Source: Caprella mutica (lineage: Eukaryota > Arthropoda > Malacostraca > Amphipoda > Caprellidae). From it: DNA of 64,000 nt. Below, piece after piece: positions 11,491 through 22,638 of this stretch. Where the stretch lies: assembly GCA_947561585.1 (NCBI GenBank), contig CANNZV010000947.1, positions 1-64,000 of the forward strand. The letters run 5' to 3'. The notes beneath the pieces were generated by a model. The model was not told where the DNA came from, made no database searches, and worked only from the letters and a program-made list of their open reading frames with translations. Numbering within the stretch: the first letter of the stretch is position 1; each line of letters begins with the position of its first letter. The translations under genes were made by a program, and so were the position numbers.

Positions 11491-12049
11491 CGTGTCCTGG
11501 AAATATATAGACTCTTATAAGTTATAACCAGGATACAGTAACATAGGGTATGGTAATCAGCTGATAGAATCTATAGTTTGACGTGAGCACCGGATGACTG
11601 GAAATGGCGATTCTGACCACACTTTGAAACATGGGAAAACCTACTTAAACTTAGCACTTCTAAATTTAATTTTTTTCTGATCAATTACTAACTAGGCATT
11701 GGTTAAATTGTATTCCATTATTTTTTTCCTTATTTGATATTCATAGGAACTACAATTTAGCAGTTAACTAGCACTACTTTACGCTCCTAGGTAGCATATT
11801 TTCAAGATCCTATTTTTTATAGATAAGTTAAAGAAATTAACAATAAAACCACACCTGAATTATATCTATATATTCAACTTTGAGGTTCAATCGCCATTTT
11901 CGCTTTTCTTTTGTACCAAACCCTTATAAAATGACTTCAAACTTCTCGATATTAACATGCAAATACGAGGAATTATAAGCCACTCGGTCACAAACAAGGA
12001 ATGTGTTGTTGTGATGACGTCATATTTTTTGTGTCGTCTGCTAGGTACT
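11491..12049. other. Insertion separating reverse transcriptase segments 1 and 2
   Basis: Only about 30-40 codons would be expected between the NAFN and QQGD motifs, but about 560 bp of unrelated AT-rich DNA lies here. No termini or open frame identified. Confidence 0.4.
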
Positions 12050-12600
12050 ATACCCGATTATGTTCCTGTACCGTGGTTATAACAAGCTTATTCTTTACCT
12101 TCAGCATTAGTTTTTGGTCAAGAACTGCTGAAGTCGGAGACAGGTATCCAGCAGGGTGACTCTTTTGGACCGGTTGGAATAGACGAGGTGGCTCGCGTGG
12201 ATACGTCAGAGGTAAATGTTTGATATCTGGACGATGCAGCCTTGTTGGATACACCAGAGAGAATTCTGGAGGACGCAACAATCTTGACAAATGGTTTGAG
12301 TGTCATTGTATTGGAAGTTAATAGCGAAAAATGTGAGCTGACTATTTTCGAAGATGCTGCATCTGTTGAAACAGAATTGATGTTCCCGGCAGTGATTCCT
12401 AAGATCAATATGGTTCATAAGCAATAATTTGCTCTTGGTTGGGATCCTCTTTTAAGTGGTTTTGGTATTCCTGCGGAGATTTTAAGGAAGAAAGAAGATC
12501 TGGACCTAATGTTCTCTCGGTTATTATATCTTTACAAGATATAATATCTTAACAGGTATAATCACGCGCAGGCTCCTCAACCCACCCTACAAAGAGTGTG
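12050..12600 (+). pseudogene. Non-LTR reverse transcriptase relic, segment 2 (palm motifs)
   Basis: Conceptual reading in shifting frames gives QAYSLPSALVFGQELLKSE, TGIQQGDSFGP, DEVARV, then a stop just before YLDDAALLDTPE, followed by LEVNSEKCELTIF. QQGD-xxGP, the YLDD catalytic box (two Asp kept) and a LEVNxEKCEL segment are characteristic of LINE reverse transcriptases. At least one stop and several frame changes make it non-functional. Clade not assigned. It ends near the 'tacaaagagtgtgg' at about 12600 and resumes near 14430. Confidence 0.75.
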
Positions 12601-13440
12601 GCGTCACGTAGATCCTGAAATGTGTTAAATGAATTATTAAAATAGAACGTTCAGTGCAATTATTTGAATGTCATGTATATATGACCTACACCCGTACAAG
12701 ATAGTGTAAATTAATTATATAAAATTTTGTACATAATCTAATACAGAATACCATCTTCGCCTTCGCCATAGATAAATGGTCTTCTATTCTTACCAAAGTA
12801 GAGAATAGATAATATTTTGACATTTGCCTGGTACCTACAGACCTGCAGTAAAAAATTAAATTTCAGGAGAAGAATTTAAGACAAGTTAGTTGTAACATCA
12901 AAATTCAGTTTAGGTACATTTTAAAATTTAGATCAGGGAAGAAGAGGCTAGAGGTCTTTAACAGGAAGAAGATTCAAGTGATTGACAGGATTTAACATTC
13001 TAAGTACAAGGGACTTTATAATAAATGTTTCTCAAGAATGTGCCGCCGCCGAATCCTCTCCTCTTCTGGTGATGGGAAACACGGACACTCCATCTCCAAA
13101 CCCCCACTCTTCACTGCTCCATCTGATTTATAAAGAGATTGGGTAAATTTAGTGTTAGATTTCGGTACAAATCACTGGTTCGAAGTTCCACCCAATTAAT
13201 CAGTAGAAAAAATTATTCAATCAGTTTTCAAGATTAGTTTTATTTGCAAGTACTAATCTCGAATCAACCAAAATAAAAGTAGTAATTCTACAAATCATTC
13301 TAATTTTATTAAATAGATTTTATATCTAATTTTAGTTTAATTTATTTCAATCATTTTAAATTCAGTAAACCTGAATATATAGTGTAGATAAGTTAGTTAA
13401 TTAGTTTTTAATTTTTAAGTCTTCAAATCCGATTGCTTAT

Positions 13441-13887
13441 AAAAGTGTTGCTAGACGAACCGATCGTCCATACGGCTCACCCTATAACAATCTCCTCGTT
13501 GGCAGCCTCCATCCTGGACCTCCAGTCCTTCCACGTCTTCCTCCACCCCCGGGGTATATTTTACTCCATTGATTAAAATTGTAGTTGGATTAAAAATTGA
13601 ATTAAACATGGTTATGCACAGTGAAGTGTTTGGTAAAAATTGACTAACTTCGTAGTGATCGAGATTGTGGAAGTGAACGACAATACACAATTGTACTCCA
13701 TGAAACAGCTTCCAATTTTGTCAATCAGGCAATTCTATTCATAGTAGCTAATGATTTAAAAATAAGGATTATCGGTGCAGGCTAATTTGATCTGGTGATT
13801 AAAATCTTGGATGCACGATATTAGAATTTTGTTGGAGGACCGAATCAGGCTATGCCGTATGGATTTGGTCGTCCAGCAACACTTTCA
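13441..13887. mobile_element. Non-autonomous TIR element (MITE), about 445 bp
   Basis: The left end AAAGTGTTGCTAGACGAAC..ATACGG pairs with the right end CCGTAT..GTCGTCCAGCAACACTTT, about 30 bp with a few mismatches. The open frame at 13451-13690 (-) begins inside the TIR and is not a gene. Target duplication unclear. Confidence 0.6.
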
Positions 13888-13981
13888 AATTAATTTAGTA
13901 AATATTAAAAAATGTATAAAATGAAAAGTGGAAAAACTAAACCAGTGTTTATTTTTTCAATGGAGGGGCTCTTGACAGTAC

Positions 13982-14092
13982 CCCCTATTGTACCTATTGA
14001 GAGATAGGTACTCACAGAGTGTAGCTACCTATTAAGAGGTAGGTACCTTGTGACCTACCTACATTGTAGCTACCTATTGAGAGGTAGGTACT
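13982..14092 (+). repeat. Short tandem array, about 50-bp unit
   Basis: Two to three units of ttgtagctacctattgagag + gtaggtac. Each unit contains the self-complementary pair GTAGCTAC / GGTAGGTAC. Confidence 0.6.
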
Positions 14093-14429
14093 TAATCACT
14101 TAAGATTAAAATTGCCACTTCTTCTACAGTTATGTTCCCAATCACTTCTCAACTGTGTATTTTTTGGGAACCTAAGTAGTTCAATTACATTATGAACAGC
14201 AACTTCAAAACTCCCAAACATTGCACAGACTATTGGCATTATTAGGTAATTATTTAACTAATTTATGTAAGATTATTCAAGTATCACTTTGACAGGCAGG
14301 TACGAATACAGAAGCGTGCTACAAAGTAAACAAACTCTGAAGGATCTACGTGACGTCACAACCACGACGCGCAGAGCATGTGTTATTTTGGTTTTCTACC
14401 GAGCATACCTGTTAAGTTATTATATCATG

Positions 14430-15570
14430 CTTCTTGATGTTGAGAAATATTTTCTGTATTCGGAAACTGCAATATATTATGCCGGCTTGGCTTATCCAGC
14501 TTACAAGCAGGTAGTCGAGCTTATCAAGTTAGCTGTTTTAATGAATCACTTAGATCTGCCGTTGCCAGTGTGATCAATGTAGACTTAGAGAGAAGAGAGA
14601 TCAGCGACTTCTTGGGTTCGTGCAACTCATCCGGTTGACTTTGGTGGACTAGGTTGTATGAGAGCTGGAGACATTGCCTTAGCTGATTTTGTGTCTTCAA
14701 TGTATTCTGTTAGTGATTTGGTTGTAACTATTTTTTGTAATATTAATGTAGTTGATAAAGGAGAACTTACGGATGCAGTTGGGACATGGAGGAGGGGTTT
14801 ACAGGCTGAACTCCCAGTAACAGTCCATGAGTCCAGTCAAAAGAAGAGATACACAACGTGTTCATTTATAAATGGAGTGTCTGATGGCTAGAGATGATCA
14901 GGTAGCGAGTGCACAACTGTTATATGCATCTCTCAAGGAAACTGGTGTGTGGTTGAATGCTATTCCCATACCGTCGTAAGATACACAGCTTGATCCAGAG
15001 GTCCTGATTGTAGCCATTGTTCTAAGAGTGGGTACCAGAGTTTGAGAAACTATTTATTGCCGATATGATAGTTGGATGGATGTCAGAGGACTTCATGACC
15101 TGTCTTATAGATACAGTTATGGGCGTCAACCAAGAAATGCGGCAATTTATGATGTTGTAAAAAGGGCTTTGCATAGTGAAGGACTCCCCTCAGTGCTTGA
15201 GCCTTCTGGGTTTGGCAGGGAGGATGGTAAGCACCCAGTTCGTATAACTGTGTTCCCTTACATAGATGGAAAGACTCTAATTTGGGATTGCACAATGCAC
15301 ATGTGTCGAAATTTTCGCCGAGACACACCTCAATGATTCCGTGTGTGGTCGGATCAGTCACTGGGGCCGCTGAAGAAATACTCAGTCTTTGGTGATGCTT
15401 ATATATTTTAGCCAATTGCTATAGAGACCACAGTAGCGTACGGCAGTACGAACGATCCTAGGGAGTCTGACTGGTTCCAATAGCGAATGGCTCTATTGAT
15501 CCAGAGCGGGAATGCCATTAGCACCTTTCAGCTGCGATTGGGGAGTTTTAGGGCAGTCTAGTAAACTCCT
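14430..15570 (+). pseudogene. Non-LTR retroelement ORF relic, segment 3 (C-terminal region)
   Basis: Readable blocks in order, in different frames: IFCIRKLQYIMPAW; DFGGLGCMRAGDIALADFV; MYSVSDLVVTI; NVVDKGELTDAVGTWRRGLQ; RGLHDLSYRYSYGRQPRNAA; DVVKRALHSEGLPSVLEPSG; DGKHPVRITVFPYIDGKTLI + WDCT; then FQPIAIETTVAYGS-like residues and a final 'ALLIQSGNAIS' block. The GGLG-R-A-DIA segment and the C-terminal WDCT..IETxxxYG..RGNAxS series are the conserved tail of a LINE-type polymerase ORF I know as an unnamed reverse-transcriptase-linked region. Stops and frameshifts throughout make it a fossil. It shares direction and order with segments 1 and 2, so all three come from one insertion. Confidence 0.72.
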
Positions 15571-16720
15571 TCCGGGTATTCTCAATTCCTCCTCACGATC
15601 TCAGTCGTAAGCTTCAAAAGGAATTTCCTTTTCTGTAAAGACTTTATTCTTCTTGTCTTTATTGGAAAAATATTGAATTTAAAACATAAAAGAAATGAAT
15701 TGTTTTTATTAATTTGACAATTAACATACAATAAATGAATAATTTTCTATTATCCATGTTTAATAATACCTTAAAAACTTACAAATCAAGACTGTTCATG
15801 TAGTCAGGTTTGTGAAGAAAATGTTTTAGCATGCCATTTTCTCTAAAACTCTCCAATGAAAACTAAGGAGTTGGTAGTGACCTATTTCCAGTCATTTAGT
15901 GTTTTCCCATCCAAAAATAGTATTAAATAAAAAGTGAGGCAGACTTCGACATACAATTTCGTGCCTAATTATCATTATTGAATTATTTTTCAGTGTTTTA
16001 ATTAAAAAAAATTGTCGAGGAAAAATCCAACTGGGATAATATCGGCAGGGAAAAGTCCTTTTCCCGTAGAATCATAAATAAATGCATGTTTCTAAACTAC
16101 TATATTGTTGGGTAGGTAATGCATGAATGTATTATAATTAATTTAACTTCTCTAAATAAAATTAATATCCATCTCATATCAATGTTTTTTTTTTCAAAGC
16201 AGTTTCTCATTCGTCTCTTTTTTCGTAATTTTTCCAACATTGGAACGTTCGTTCAAATCATTAGGGCATTCCAAAAACCTGGAATGCGAAACATCTCGCA
16301 AATTCCGAGAAAATAAATTTTCAGAATGGTAGGAATAAAATTTCAATTTTCAAAGGATGGAATTCAGGAATGTCGAAATAACAATGGATATTTGTATATA
16401 CATTGTAGATAGAGTATATAATAACCCTCTATTCTAACGAATTATTTCATTATGCTAAATTTAAATATCTTGCTTTATAATAATGAAATTGAAATCTTGT
16501 ATCGAAATAATTGTGATATAATGAACAGAAACGCTTTAGAATTGACTCAATATCAATTAATTCAAGAGTAGTAAAAATTACAGAGCCAATTCCGAAACGT
16601 TACTCTCGTCAGTTAAATTCACACTTCTAATATTATGATATTTGAACAACCTATAAAGTTGGGTTCAAAATTATGTAAAATTGCCTATTTCATTTTTTGC
16701 AAAATTATCCTATGCAGTTC
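15571..16720. other. AT-rich non-coding stretch
   Basis: No gene supported. The small open frames at 16119-16316 and 16635-16838 are AT-rich; the second runs into the G-tract transposon. Confidence 0.4.
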
Positions 16721-17051
16721 GGGCAACGGTCAAGAGACCCCCCCCCCCCCCCCGGTCACGAGCCCCCCTTCCCTGTTTTTTTTAATCCTTATTTACCTAG
16801 TTAAACAAATGAAGAACTACTTAGATAGAAATAACTGAGAGTTGCTAATGTAGTCTGTTGTATCCGCTAGTTTCTTGTACTGCACACTTCATGTTTGTCT
16901 AATGACCTGGCAGGGGGGTTCGGGGGGCGGCACGCCCCCCCCCCCCTATATACATATATTTTATGTCTAATCAGTAATGAGGATTAAAGGATTAAATAAT
17001 ATAGGTAAATAAGGATTTAAAAACAGGGGACTCGTGACCAGGGGGGGGGGG
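16721..17051 (+). mobile_element. Foldback-like G-tract transposon, copy 3 (right end truncated)
   Basis: Starts GGGCAACGGTCAAGAGACCC (mutated GGGGTACGGTC end). Core, GC hairpin (ggggggcggcacgcccccc) and core inverted repeat are present. A short deletion (about 18 bp) removes the 'aactacaaaagtgtcaat' block. The right terminal array stops after one 'ctcgtgacc' unit and a G run, with no CCTACACCC end and no target duplication. Confidence 0.8.
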
Positions 17052-17069
17052 AACTAATTAAACGACTCT

Positions 17070-17206
17070 ATATTGTAACACAATGATATTCGTTTAGGTA
17101 ATAAAATGACTACAGAATAACACAATGGTACTATTGAAGTAAAAAGTCCTACATAATATTACAATGGTGAACGTTCCAAGAAATAAAATAACTACATAAT
17201 ATCACG
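17070..17206 (+). repeat. 43-bp minisatellite S, left block
   Basis: Two to three diverged units of acaatggtgtacattccaag + taataaaataactacata. Its counterpart at 18497-18770 is better preserved, so one array was split by about 1.3 kb of insertions. Confidence 0.6.
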
Positions 17207-17992
17207 GTGATAGGATGTTTTTGGTTAATAGACGTTTCATTAACCAACGATTCGTTACTAGGACGTTTCCAGACGAGAGCTTTAAAAAAAAATGAAATGA
17301 GTTTTATACTACAGATTGTACAAATCCAATTCAATATAAATATATATTTAAATATTTATTAAATTTTTTCACCCTATATTTTTTTATTAGAAAAAAATAC
17401 TATGAGAATTAAAATATAAAAGATAGTGAAAATGTTAAGATATAGAATTTTTTCTTTGTTGATCGAAAATATTTATTATCTTCGCAAATATGCCGAAGGT
17501 TATGTTATTTTCATTGGGTAACATCTGGTAATTGAATTTTTACCATAAAGTTAAAACATTTTAGAATATATCAAAAACAAAAGATTTTCCCAATGTTGGC
17601 AGTGTAGAGCAAGTGAGTTCTCGAACTGAACCACATTTTCGATCTTATGAGGAAAAAGTAAAGTAGAATAATTCTTGTTATTTAACTTCTATATCTGTTA
17701 TCCATAAAATTTTCAATTACAACTTTTCTAATCAAAGATATTAAGTTATGATTGTTAATTTTAATACCTCTGATTATAATCAATACATAACCAGATACTT
17801 AGCAGAACAATAAAATGTATGTTAAACCGTATAATTTAAAGTAGTATTAATTCTTAAATGTATGTTATTGGTATAAATAGTAGTCTGCAACCCCTTACAA
17901 ATTAAAAAAAATAATGAAATAACGAATCGTCCCACTAACGAAACGGCTTGGTAACAAATCGTCCGTAAACGAAACGTCCGGTCACCAATAAT
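17207..17992. mobile_element. Candidate TIR element with ACGAAACGTCC-type repeat ends
   Basis: Left: ttaatagacgtttcattaac, cgattcgttactaggacgtt. Right (reverse complement): gacgtttcgtttacggacga, ttcgttagtgggacgattcg. Each end is a short run of about 20-bp units around (A)CGAAACGTCC. The interior is AT-rich without an open frame. A related unit cluster lies at 45960-46050. Superfamily unknown. Confidence 0.5.
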
Positions 17993-17995
17993 AAT

Positions 17996-18350
17996 AATTT
18001 AGTAGGGGTTTAACGTCTGCTTTGGAACCAAAAACCATATCACTGACGTCAAAAGGAAATTAAATACAAGGGACTAGAAGAAGCAGTCAGATAGGAAAGT
18101 GGCTCCATGAACAAAGTCACTTACTACCACCGTCGGTGAAAATGCTCATGGATGCAGAAAAGCTACTCCATGAATGCAGTTACTTACCAAGGAATGTGAC
18201 GAAACGGGACTCAAGCACCGGTGGCTGCACTCACGGATGGAAGAGGAAAATGAAGAGGTGATAGTAAATGAAGCCTACATAACACAAAATCTAAGACCTC
18301 GTAGTTGAAGAGCATAACCCTAGCGCTATCCTCTAAAACTGCAAGTAGCG
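17996..18350 (-). mobile_element. SINE-like retroposon, longest copy
   Basis: Read on the minus strand, a stretch resembling a tRNA (ggatagcgctagggttatgc..tcttcaactacgaggtctta) is followed by a body and a common 3' end gacgttaaacccctactaaa with an ATT-repeat tail. The 3' part recurs at 53520-53690 on the plus strand with the same 3' end but a missing head, the pattern of 5'-truncated retroposition. A middle fragment occurs at 61240-61300. The tRNA resemblance is weak (box B degenerate), so SINE is inference. Confidence 0.5.
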
Positions 18351-18496
18351 TTAAAAAAAATGATAAACATGGTTAAAATGAAAAAAGACAATCCAAATTA
18401 CAACAGTTCGGGGCCCAAGGATGCCACCCCCCTTCTCTTCCATTAACCATAGACAGCTTCAGGATAGAGCCCCTGGGGGCCCGGTCACCAAAATCA

Positions 18497-18770
18497 CAAC
18501 GGTGTACATTCCAAGTAATAAAATAACTACATAGTAACACAATGGTGTACATTCCAAGTAATAAAATAACTACATAACACAACGATGTACATTCCAAGTA
18601 ATAAAATAACTACATAGTAACACAATGGTGTACATTCCGAGTAATAAAATAACTACATAACACAATGGTGTACATTCCAAGTAATAAAATAACTACATAA
18701 TAACACAATGGTGTACATTCCAAGTAATTAAATAACTACATATTTCATAATGACACAATGGTTCCAGACA
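18497..18770 (+). repeat. 43-bp minisatellite S, right block
   Basis: Six close copies of acaatggtgtacattccaag + taataaaataactacatagt, 41-54 bp apart, some with an extra 'aataacac'. The open frames on the minus strand here (18373-18597, 18693-18878) are translations of the repeat, not genes. Confidence 0.85.
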
Positions 18771-19555
18771 ATAGAAAGACTCAATGATACCGCTAAGGTG
18801 TTCGTTCCAGGTGTTGCGGTCGGATAATGTAAATCCAAAGTTTTTTAGCGCATATATTTTCACTTCAATCCTACACAAAGGCCCAGGCTACTCGGGGCTT
18901 TAAATTTCAATAGTATGAATAATCAATAAGTGATATACGGACTCAAAAAGCCTGAATCTTCAATGCTTCAAAATAAAAAAGATTGAAAGAAAAAGGAAAA
19001 AGCAGACAATATATTACGCTGGGAAATTTACAAAGTATCAAAGAATTTACATTTTACAGTTCTCTTGAAAGACTGAACAGAATATTTATCCTTAGGTTAT
19101 TCAGGAACAGAATAGTGGATGTGTTCTTTGGTTCATATTTTTCTATATCGTGGCAACTAATGAAAGTTCACATTCCTGTTTCTTCTCCATGATGATTATA
19201 AGTTATTGTAAAGATATATCAGGGTTTAATAGATAATTCAAAATTTGATCAGGAAATATTCCTGAAGATCGAGTTATCTTATTGTTTATATGTATGGCAT
19301 GAAGCAAGTAGGTTGGTTGACTAATCAGGGGTTATTTATTCAAAAATGGAATGGGGTTTATTTTCAGAGTCTTACGAATTAATTAGAAGAAAAAATAGTC
19401 TTTTTTAATTTGATAAAAAAAACGAACACCAAGTGTTTTAAAATCTTTTGACGGTTTAAAGTGACTCAATGGATAAAAAATGTTAATAGATTATTTAATT
19501 CAGATAAAATTCACTACAAGGAAAACAAATCAATAATCAGTAGATACTTAATAAA
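18771..19555. other. Non-coding stretch
   Basis: Nothing recognisable. The open frame at 18983-19192 has no supporting feature. Confidence 0.35.
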
Positions 19556-19780
19556 AGCGGCTCGAGCCGTACGGCTGCAGACGCGTCGCTCTAGCCGCTG
19601 ATATGCTTTCCAATGCTACGATTGTAGCCGCTCTACAATTGATTATTTAAAGGTGGGATTCCAATGCGGCGGCTGAAGCGGCAAGAGCCACACTGCTCGA
19701 GCCATACGGCTGCTGACGCGTGGTTCTAGCCACTGATATGATTTCTAATGCTACGGCTGTAGCCGCTCTACAAGCGTCAA
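19556..19780. repeat. GC-rich dispersed repeat R (CGGCT/AGCCG-rich), copies 1-2
   Basis: Two tandem diverged copies: gcggctcgagccgtacggct..gcagacgcg and ctgctcgagccatacggctg..ctgacgcg, each followed by ..tctagccnctgatatg and atgctacgnntgtagccgct. The second begins aaaggtgggattccaatgcg. Related copies are at 21880-22075 and 22378-22580. Dense GGCT..AGCC words allow strong folding. Class unknown. Confidence 0.6.
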
Positions 19781-20548
19781 TTTCACTGTTCATATGATGG
19801 CAGAAGCACGTGAGGACCTCCTTTTATATCTCATAGAGGGAGAAAACTAAGAAGATTCTTTGTTAATATATTTAGTTTTTGAATCATTACTAAATACAAT
19901 TAAAATACACAAAACTCAATATCAAGTTCCGCTGATTAGTTAATATTCAGGTGCATCATAAATATATCAGTCTACCAGCGAATAGGTACAATTTTCTATG
20001 AGCTGGGAGATAAGTAGGCGTTTTCTATGAAATATCTTTTCAAGGGAAGACTAATGTATATTTACGAGAGCGAAAACTTAGAAGACATAAATGCAAAGAG
20101 CTGCCAGAAATATTATTAATAAAACTTAATGCATGTGATTGTGGGTACAAACAATGATGGTACAAACTATGATCAAAATTACTTGAAGCTATACCTACAG
20201 TGTTAAAACAATTTTCCTAGCTAGGTATTGAGTGAAATACATTAATAAAGTAATTAAGCAATAGAAAATGACAAAGACTAGCACTCTGGCCACTTCCATG
20301 ACTCTGGCCAACATGACACTGCTTTGGTTATCATTTTTGCTCTAGAATTAATTAAAATACCTAAATTGAAAACGAATATTCTTTTCTGATAATTTTCGTC
20401 TTGTGTTTATATATTTGATAGGAATTTAAAGATGAATGATAGGAAATTTATATATTGTTTATGGGAAGCTCAAAGCTGTATTACAAATACTACTTACTCA
20501 AATATTTTGAGGTAAGTGAATAATAATTTATTCATTATCCGAAATAAA
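19781..20548. other. Non-coding stretch
   Basis: Nothing recognisable; AT-rich single-copy-looking sequence. Confidence 0.35.
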
Positions 20549-20589
20549 TAGGGTGAGTTACGAAATATCGGACAGTTCCACACATAAGA
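20549..20589. mobile_element. Solo end of TA-flanked MITE N
   Basis: TAGGGTGAGTTACGAAATAT, cggacagttccaca matches the termini of the complete copies at 56812-56986 and 58165-58351. The other end is missing; the inverted repeat that begins at about 20602 probably replaced it. Confidence 0.55.
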
Positions 20590-20601
20590 AATAACTCTAT
20601 A

Positions 20602-21265
20602 AACTAATACACAGTGTGTTTTTGCATGTTGGTTGGTTGCAAGAAATATATGTCACGCTCAAATTTTTTTGACTTACATTTTTTGACTCAAATTTTCACA
20701 TTATTGTTACATATTTTTTGTCTAAATAAAATTTTTAACCAATTTTCTCAACATAAATTTTTTTCACATCAACTTTCTAATTTTTTTTCTTTTACTATTG
20801 ATAACCCATTAATTTTAATGAGAAGTACACTAGTATTTGATAATAATTTATCATTTTTAACATAAGAAAAATGTAACCTGATACACACGGGATTATATTG
20901 ATATGATTTTTTAATTAAATGGAAAAGTACACTTCTATCGGAATTAAGCTACACCAATATTATACTATTGAAAACCCGGTATTTTAAACGGGAAAATAGG
21001 AGTGTGATAGATAGATGACAACAGCCTAGTGTATTTCCCATCAAAACTAATGGGTTATCAATAGTAAAATGAAAAATTAAATATAAATGAAAAATATATA
21101 CCTATTTAAAAAATATATTTGAACAAATTTATCATGTAAATAAATTTATGTGAATAAATTTTTCATGTAAATAATGTTTTTTATGTACATTTTTTTTCAA
21201 ATGTGAAGGCGTGACATTTTTCTTACAACCAACAGACAAAAATACACTGTGCATTAGTATATACA
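20602..21265. repeat. Large inverted repeat, arms of about 235 bp
   Basis: Arm 1 (20602-20835) starts actaatacacagtgtgtttt and ends gaagtacactag. Arm 2 (21031-21265) is its diverged reverse complement (ctagtgtatttcccatc .. acactgtgcattagta). Both carry a 'ttactattgataacccatta' block. The spacer of about 195 bp has related motifs (tattgaaaacccggtatttt). These could be two opposed copies of one 235-bp MITE or a single foldback. Open frames at 20614-20865 and 21132-21320 are arm translations. Confidence 0.6.
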
Positions 21266-21592
21266 GTATGGGCCACAAAAATATTTCCGCTTTTTCAAAT
21301 ACTTGTAAATCGTTAACCAATGAACGAAAAAACTGTATCGTGGTCTGTTTTTCCCGCCTCTTATTGTAATACTAACAGGTAAAAACATTTTTGAACTGAT
21401 GGACATAGTTTCAGAACAGGTAAACGAGTGAGGGTGATTATTTTTGTCATTGCGCGAAGGTTATTCTTAGAGCTAACTCAGTGATTTTACTTACTGAACG
21501 GCAGTGAATAAAAGGAAAAAAATTATAATGGTATACATTGTAATACAGAGTGCTTACACTTCTTTCTTGGAAACTATTTGTAAATTGAACAA

Positions 21593-21876
21593 AATCAGTG
21601 ACATTTTGATCTCACTGAAATTTTCACTCTGATTATTCCTTCTTCGCTTGTTCATGGTATGGTTAAGGCCCGCTTCACACATGCATTTCACAAAAATCAC
21701 ATACAATTTTACTTCAGCGATGAAAAAACGCAAGTGTGAACACTTTTTAAGAAGACCTTTTTCTCCGCGCTGATAAAAATGCAAGTGTGAAGCGGGTCTT
21801 AATCATGCAATGAACAAGCGAAGAACGAATATTCCTAGTGAAAACTTCTATAAGATCAAAGTGTCACTGAACGATT
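21593..21876. mobile_element. Nested inverted repeats: palindromic host with TTAA-flanked MITE at 21667-21798
   Basis: The inner element of 132 bp has inverted ends GGCCCGCTTCACACATGCAT and (right, reversed) GACCCGCTTCACACTTGCAT, and is flanked by TTAA at 21663-21666 and 21799-21802. TTAA duplication is typical of piggyBac/Kolobok-type elements. The flanks are themselves inverted arms: ttcttcgcttgttcatg and catgcaatgaacaagcgaag, extending about 70 bp out to 'cagtgac..tttgat'. The inner MITE thus sits in the loop of an older foldback. Confidence 0.7.
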
Positions 21877-21879
21877 ACT

Positions 21880-22075
21880 ACTAGTCGCAGCGGCTGGACT
21901 GCTCCAAGAGCAAGTCCAGTCGTACCGGATCGAGCCACTGGCCTAGAGCCGCTTCGGCCGTACGGCTGTAGAACCTCCATTGGGAAAGGGTACATGGGAT
22001 ATATTTGATAGCAGTCCAAAAGGAGAGCCGGGCGGCTCGTCTCTAGCTGCTTCAGTCGCCGCATTGGAATAAGAC
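21880..22075. repeat. GC-rich repeat R, copy 3
   Basis: Contains gagccgcttcggccgtacgg, tacatgggatatatttgata, gcagtccaaa and tcgccgcattggaat, in the same order as 22378-22580. The minus-strand open frames in both copies translate to similar peptides only because they are the same repeat. Confidence 0.6.
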
Positions 22076-22124
22076 AAGGTGGAGCAGCTTTACAACCGAC
22101 ACTTTAATTTCATTTTTTTTCAAT

Positions 22125-22275
22125 TGCTAATTATTTTATTAGCATCAAGTAATTTATTTGTAATAATAATAAATTTATTAATATTAACAATTTTATTAAT
22201 ATTAATAATTTTATTAATATTAATTAGTTTATTAATAAAATTAATTTATTAATATTAATTAATTTATTAATATTG
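22125..22275. repeat. ATTAATATTAA simple-sequence tract
   Basis: About 150 bp of interleaved TTTATTAATATTAAT repeats, self-complementary. Confidence 0.75.
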
Positions 22276-22377
22276 ACTGGAAATAGGACCAAAGATATCT
22301 AAATTAACAGCAAACTTTGTATGTTATCTCGCTTCACTTATTTACCCTCCAAATATTAAAGGGAGCTGTAAAAATTA

Positions 22378-22580
22378 CTACTAGCCGCAGTGGATGGACT
22401 GCTACTGGGTCGACTCTAGTCGTAGTTGCTTGAGCCCCTAGCCTAGAACCACTTCGGCCGTACGGCTGTTGTCGCTCCATTGGAAAGGGGTACGTGGGAT
22501 ATATCGGATAGCAGTCCAAAACGAGAGCCGAGCGGCTCGAAACACGTGGCTCTAGCCGCCGCATTGGAACTCCACCTTTA
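22378..22580. repeat. GC-rich repeat R, copy 4
   Basis: Ends gccgccgcattggaactcca + cctttag, the mirror of the start of copy 2 at 19648 (aaaggtgggattccaatgcg). This supports a common terminal inverted repeat AAAGGTGGAnTTCCAATGCG for the family. Confidence 0.6.
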
Positions 22581-22638
22581 GAAACCAGATCTAAAACCCC
22601 GTATCGGTTCTATCCGTATGCCAGCCTGTGTTTGCTTA

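Larger units (their letters stand above)
12610..14280. other. Material inserted within the reverse transcriptase relic
   Basis: A 1.8-kb block between the palm and C-terminal parts of the relic. It holds short G-tract-family end words (atgacctacacccg at 12681-12694; ggggctcttgacagtacccc at 13965-13984), the MITE at 13441-13887 and the tandem at 13982-14092. The rest (12620-13440) is AT-rich with nothing recognisable. Confidence 0.45.

Noticed and set aside
12681..13984. A large G-tract family element bounded by the end words at 12681 and 13965
   Set aside because: Both words are right-hand ends in the same direction, no core lies between them and no 9-bp duplication is seen.
14289..14573. 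94-residue frame as a gene
   Set aside because: Only part overlaps the LINE relic and it is in a different frame from the recognisable LRNIFCIRKLQYIMPAW-type residues.
21864..22564. Two similar minus-strand peptides that look like paralogous genes
   Set aside because: They are two copies of the GC-rich repeat R; similarity is at DNA level and the frames are short.
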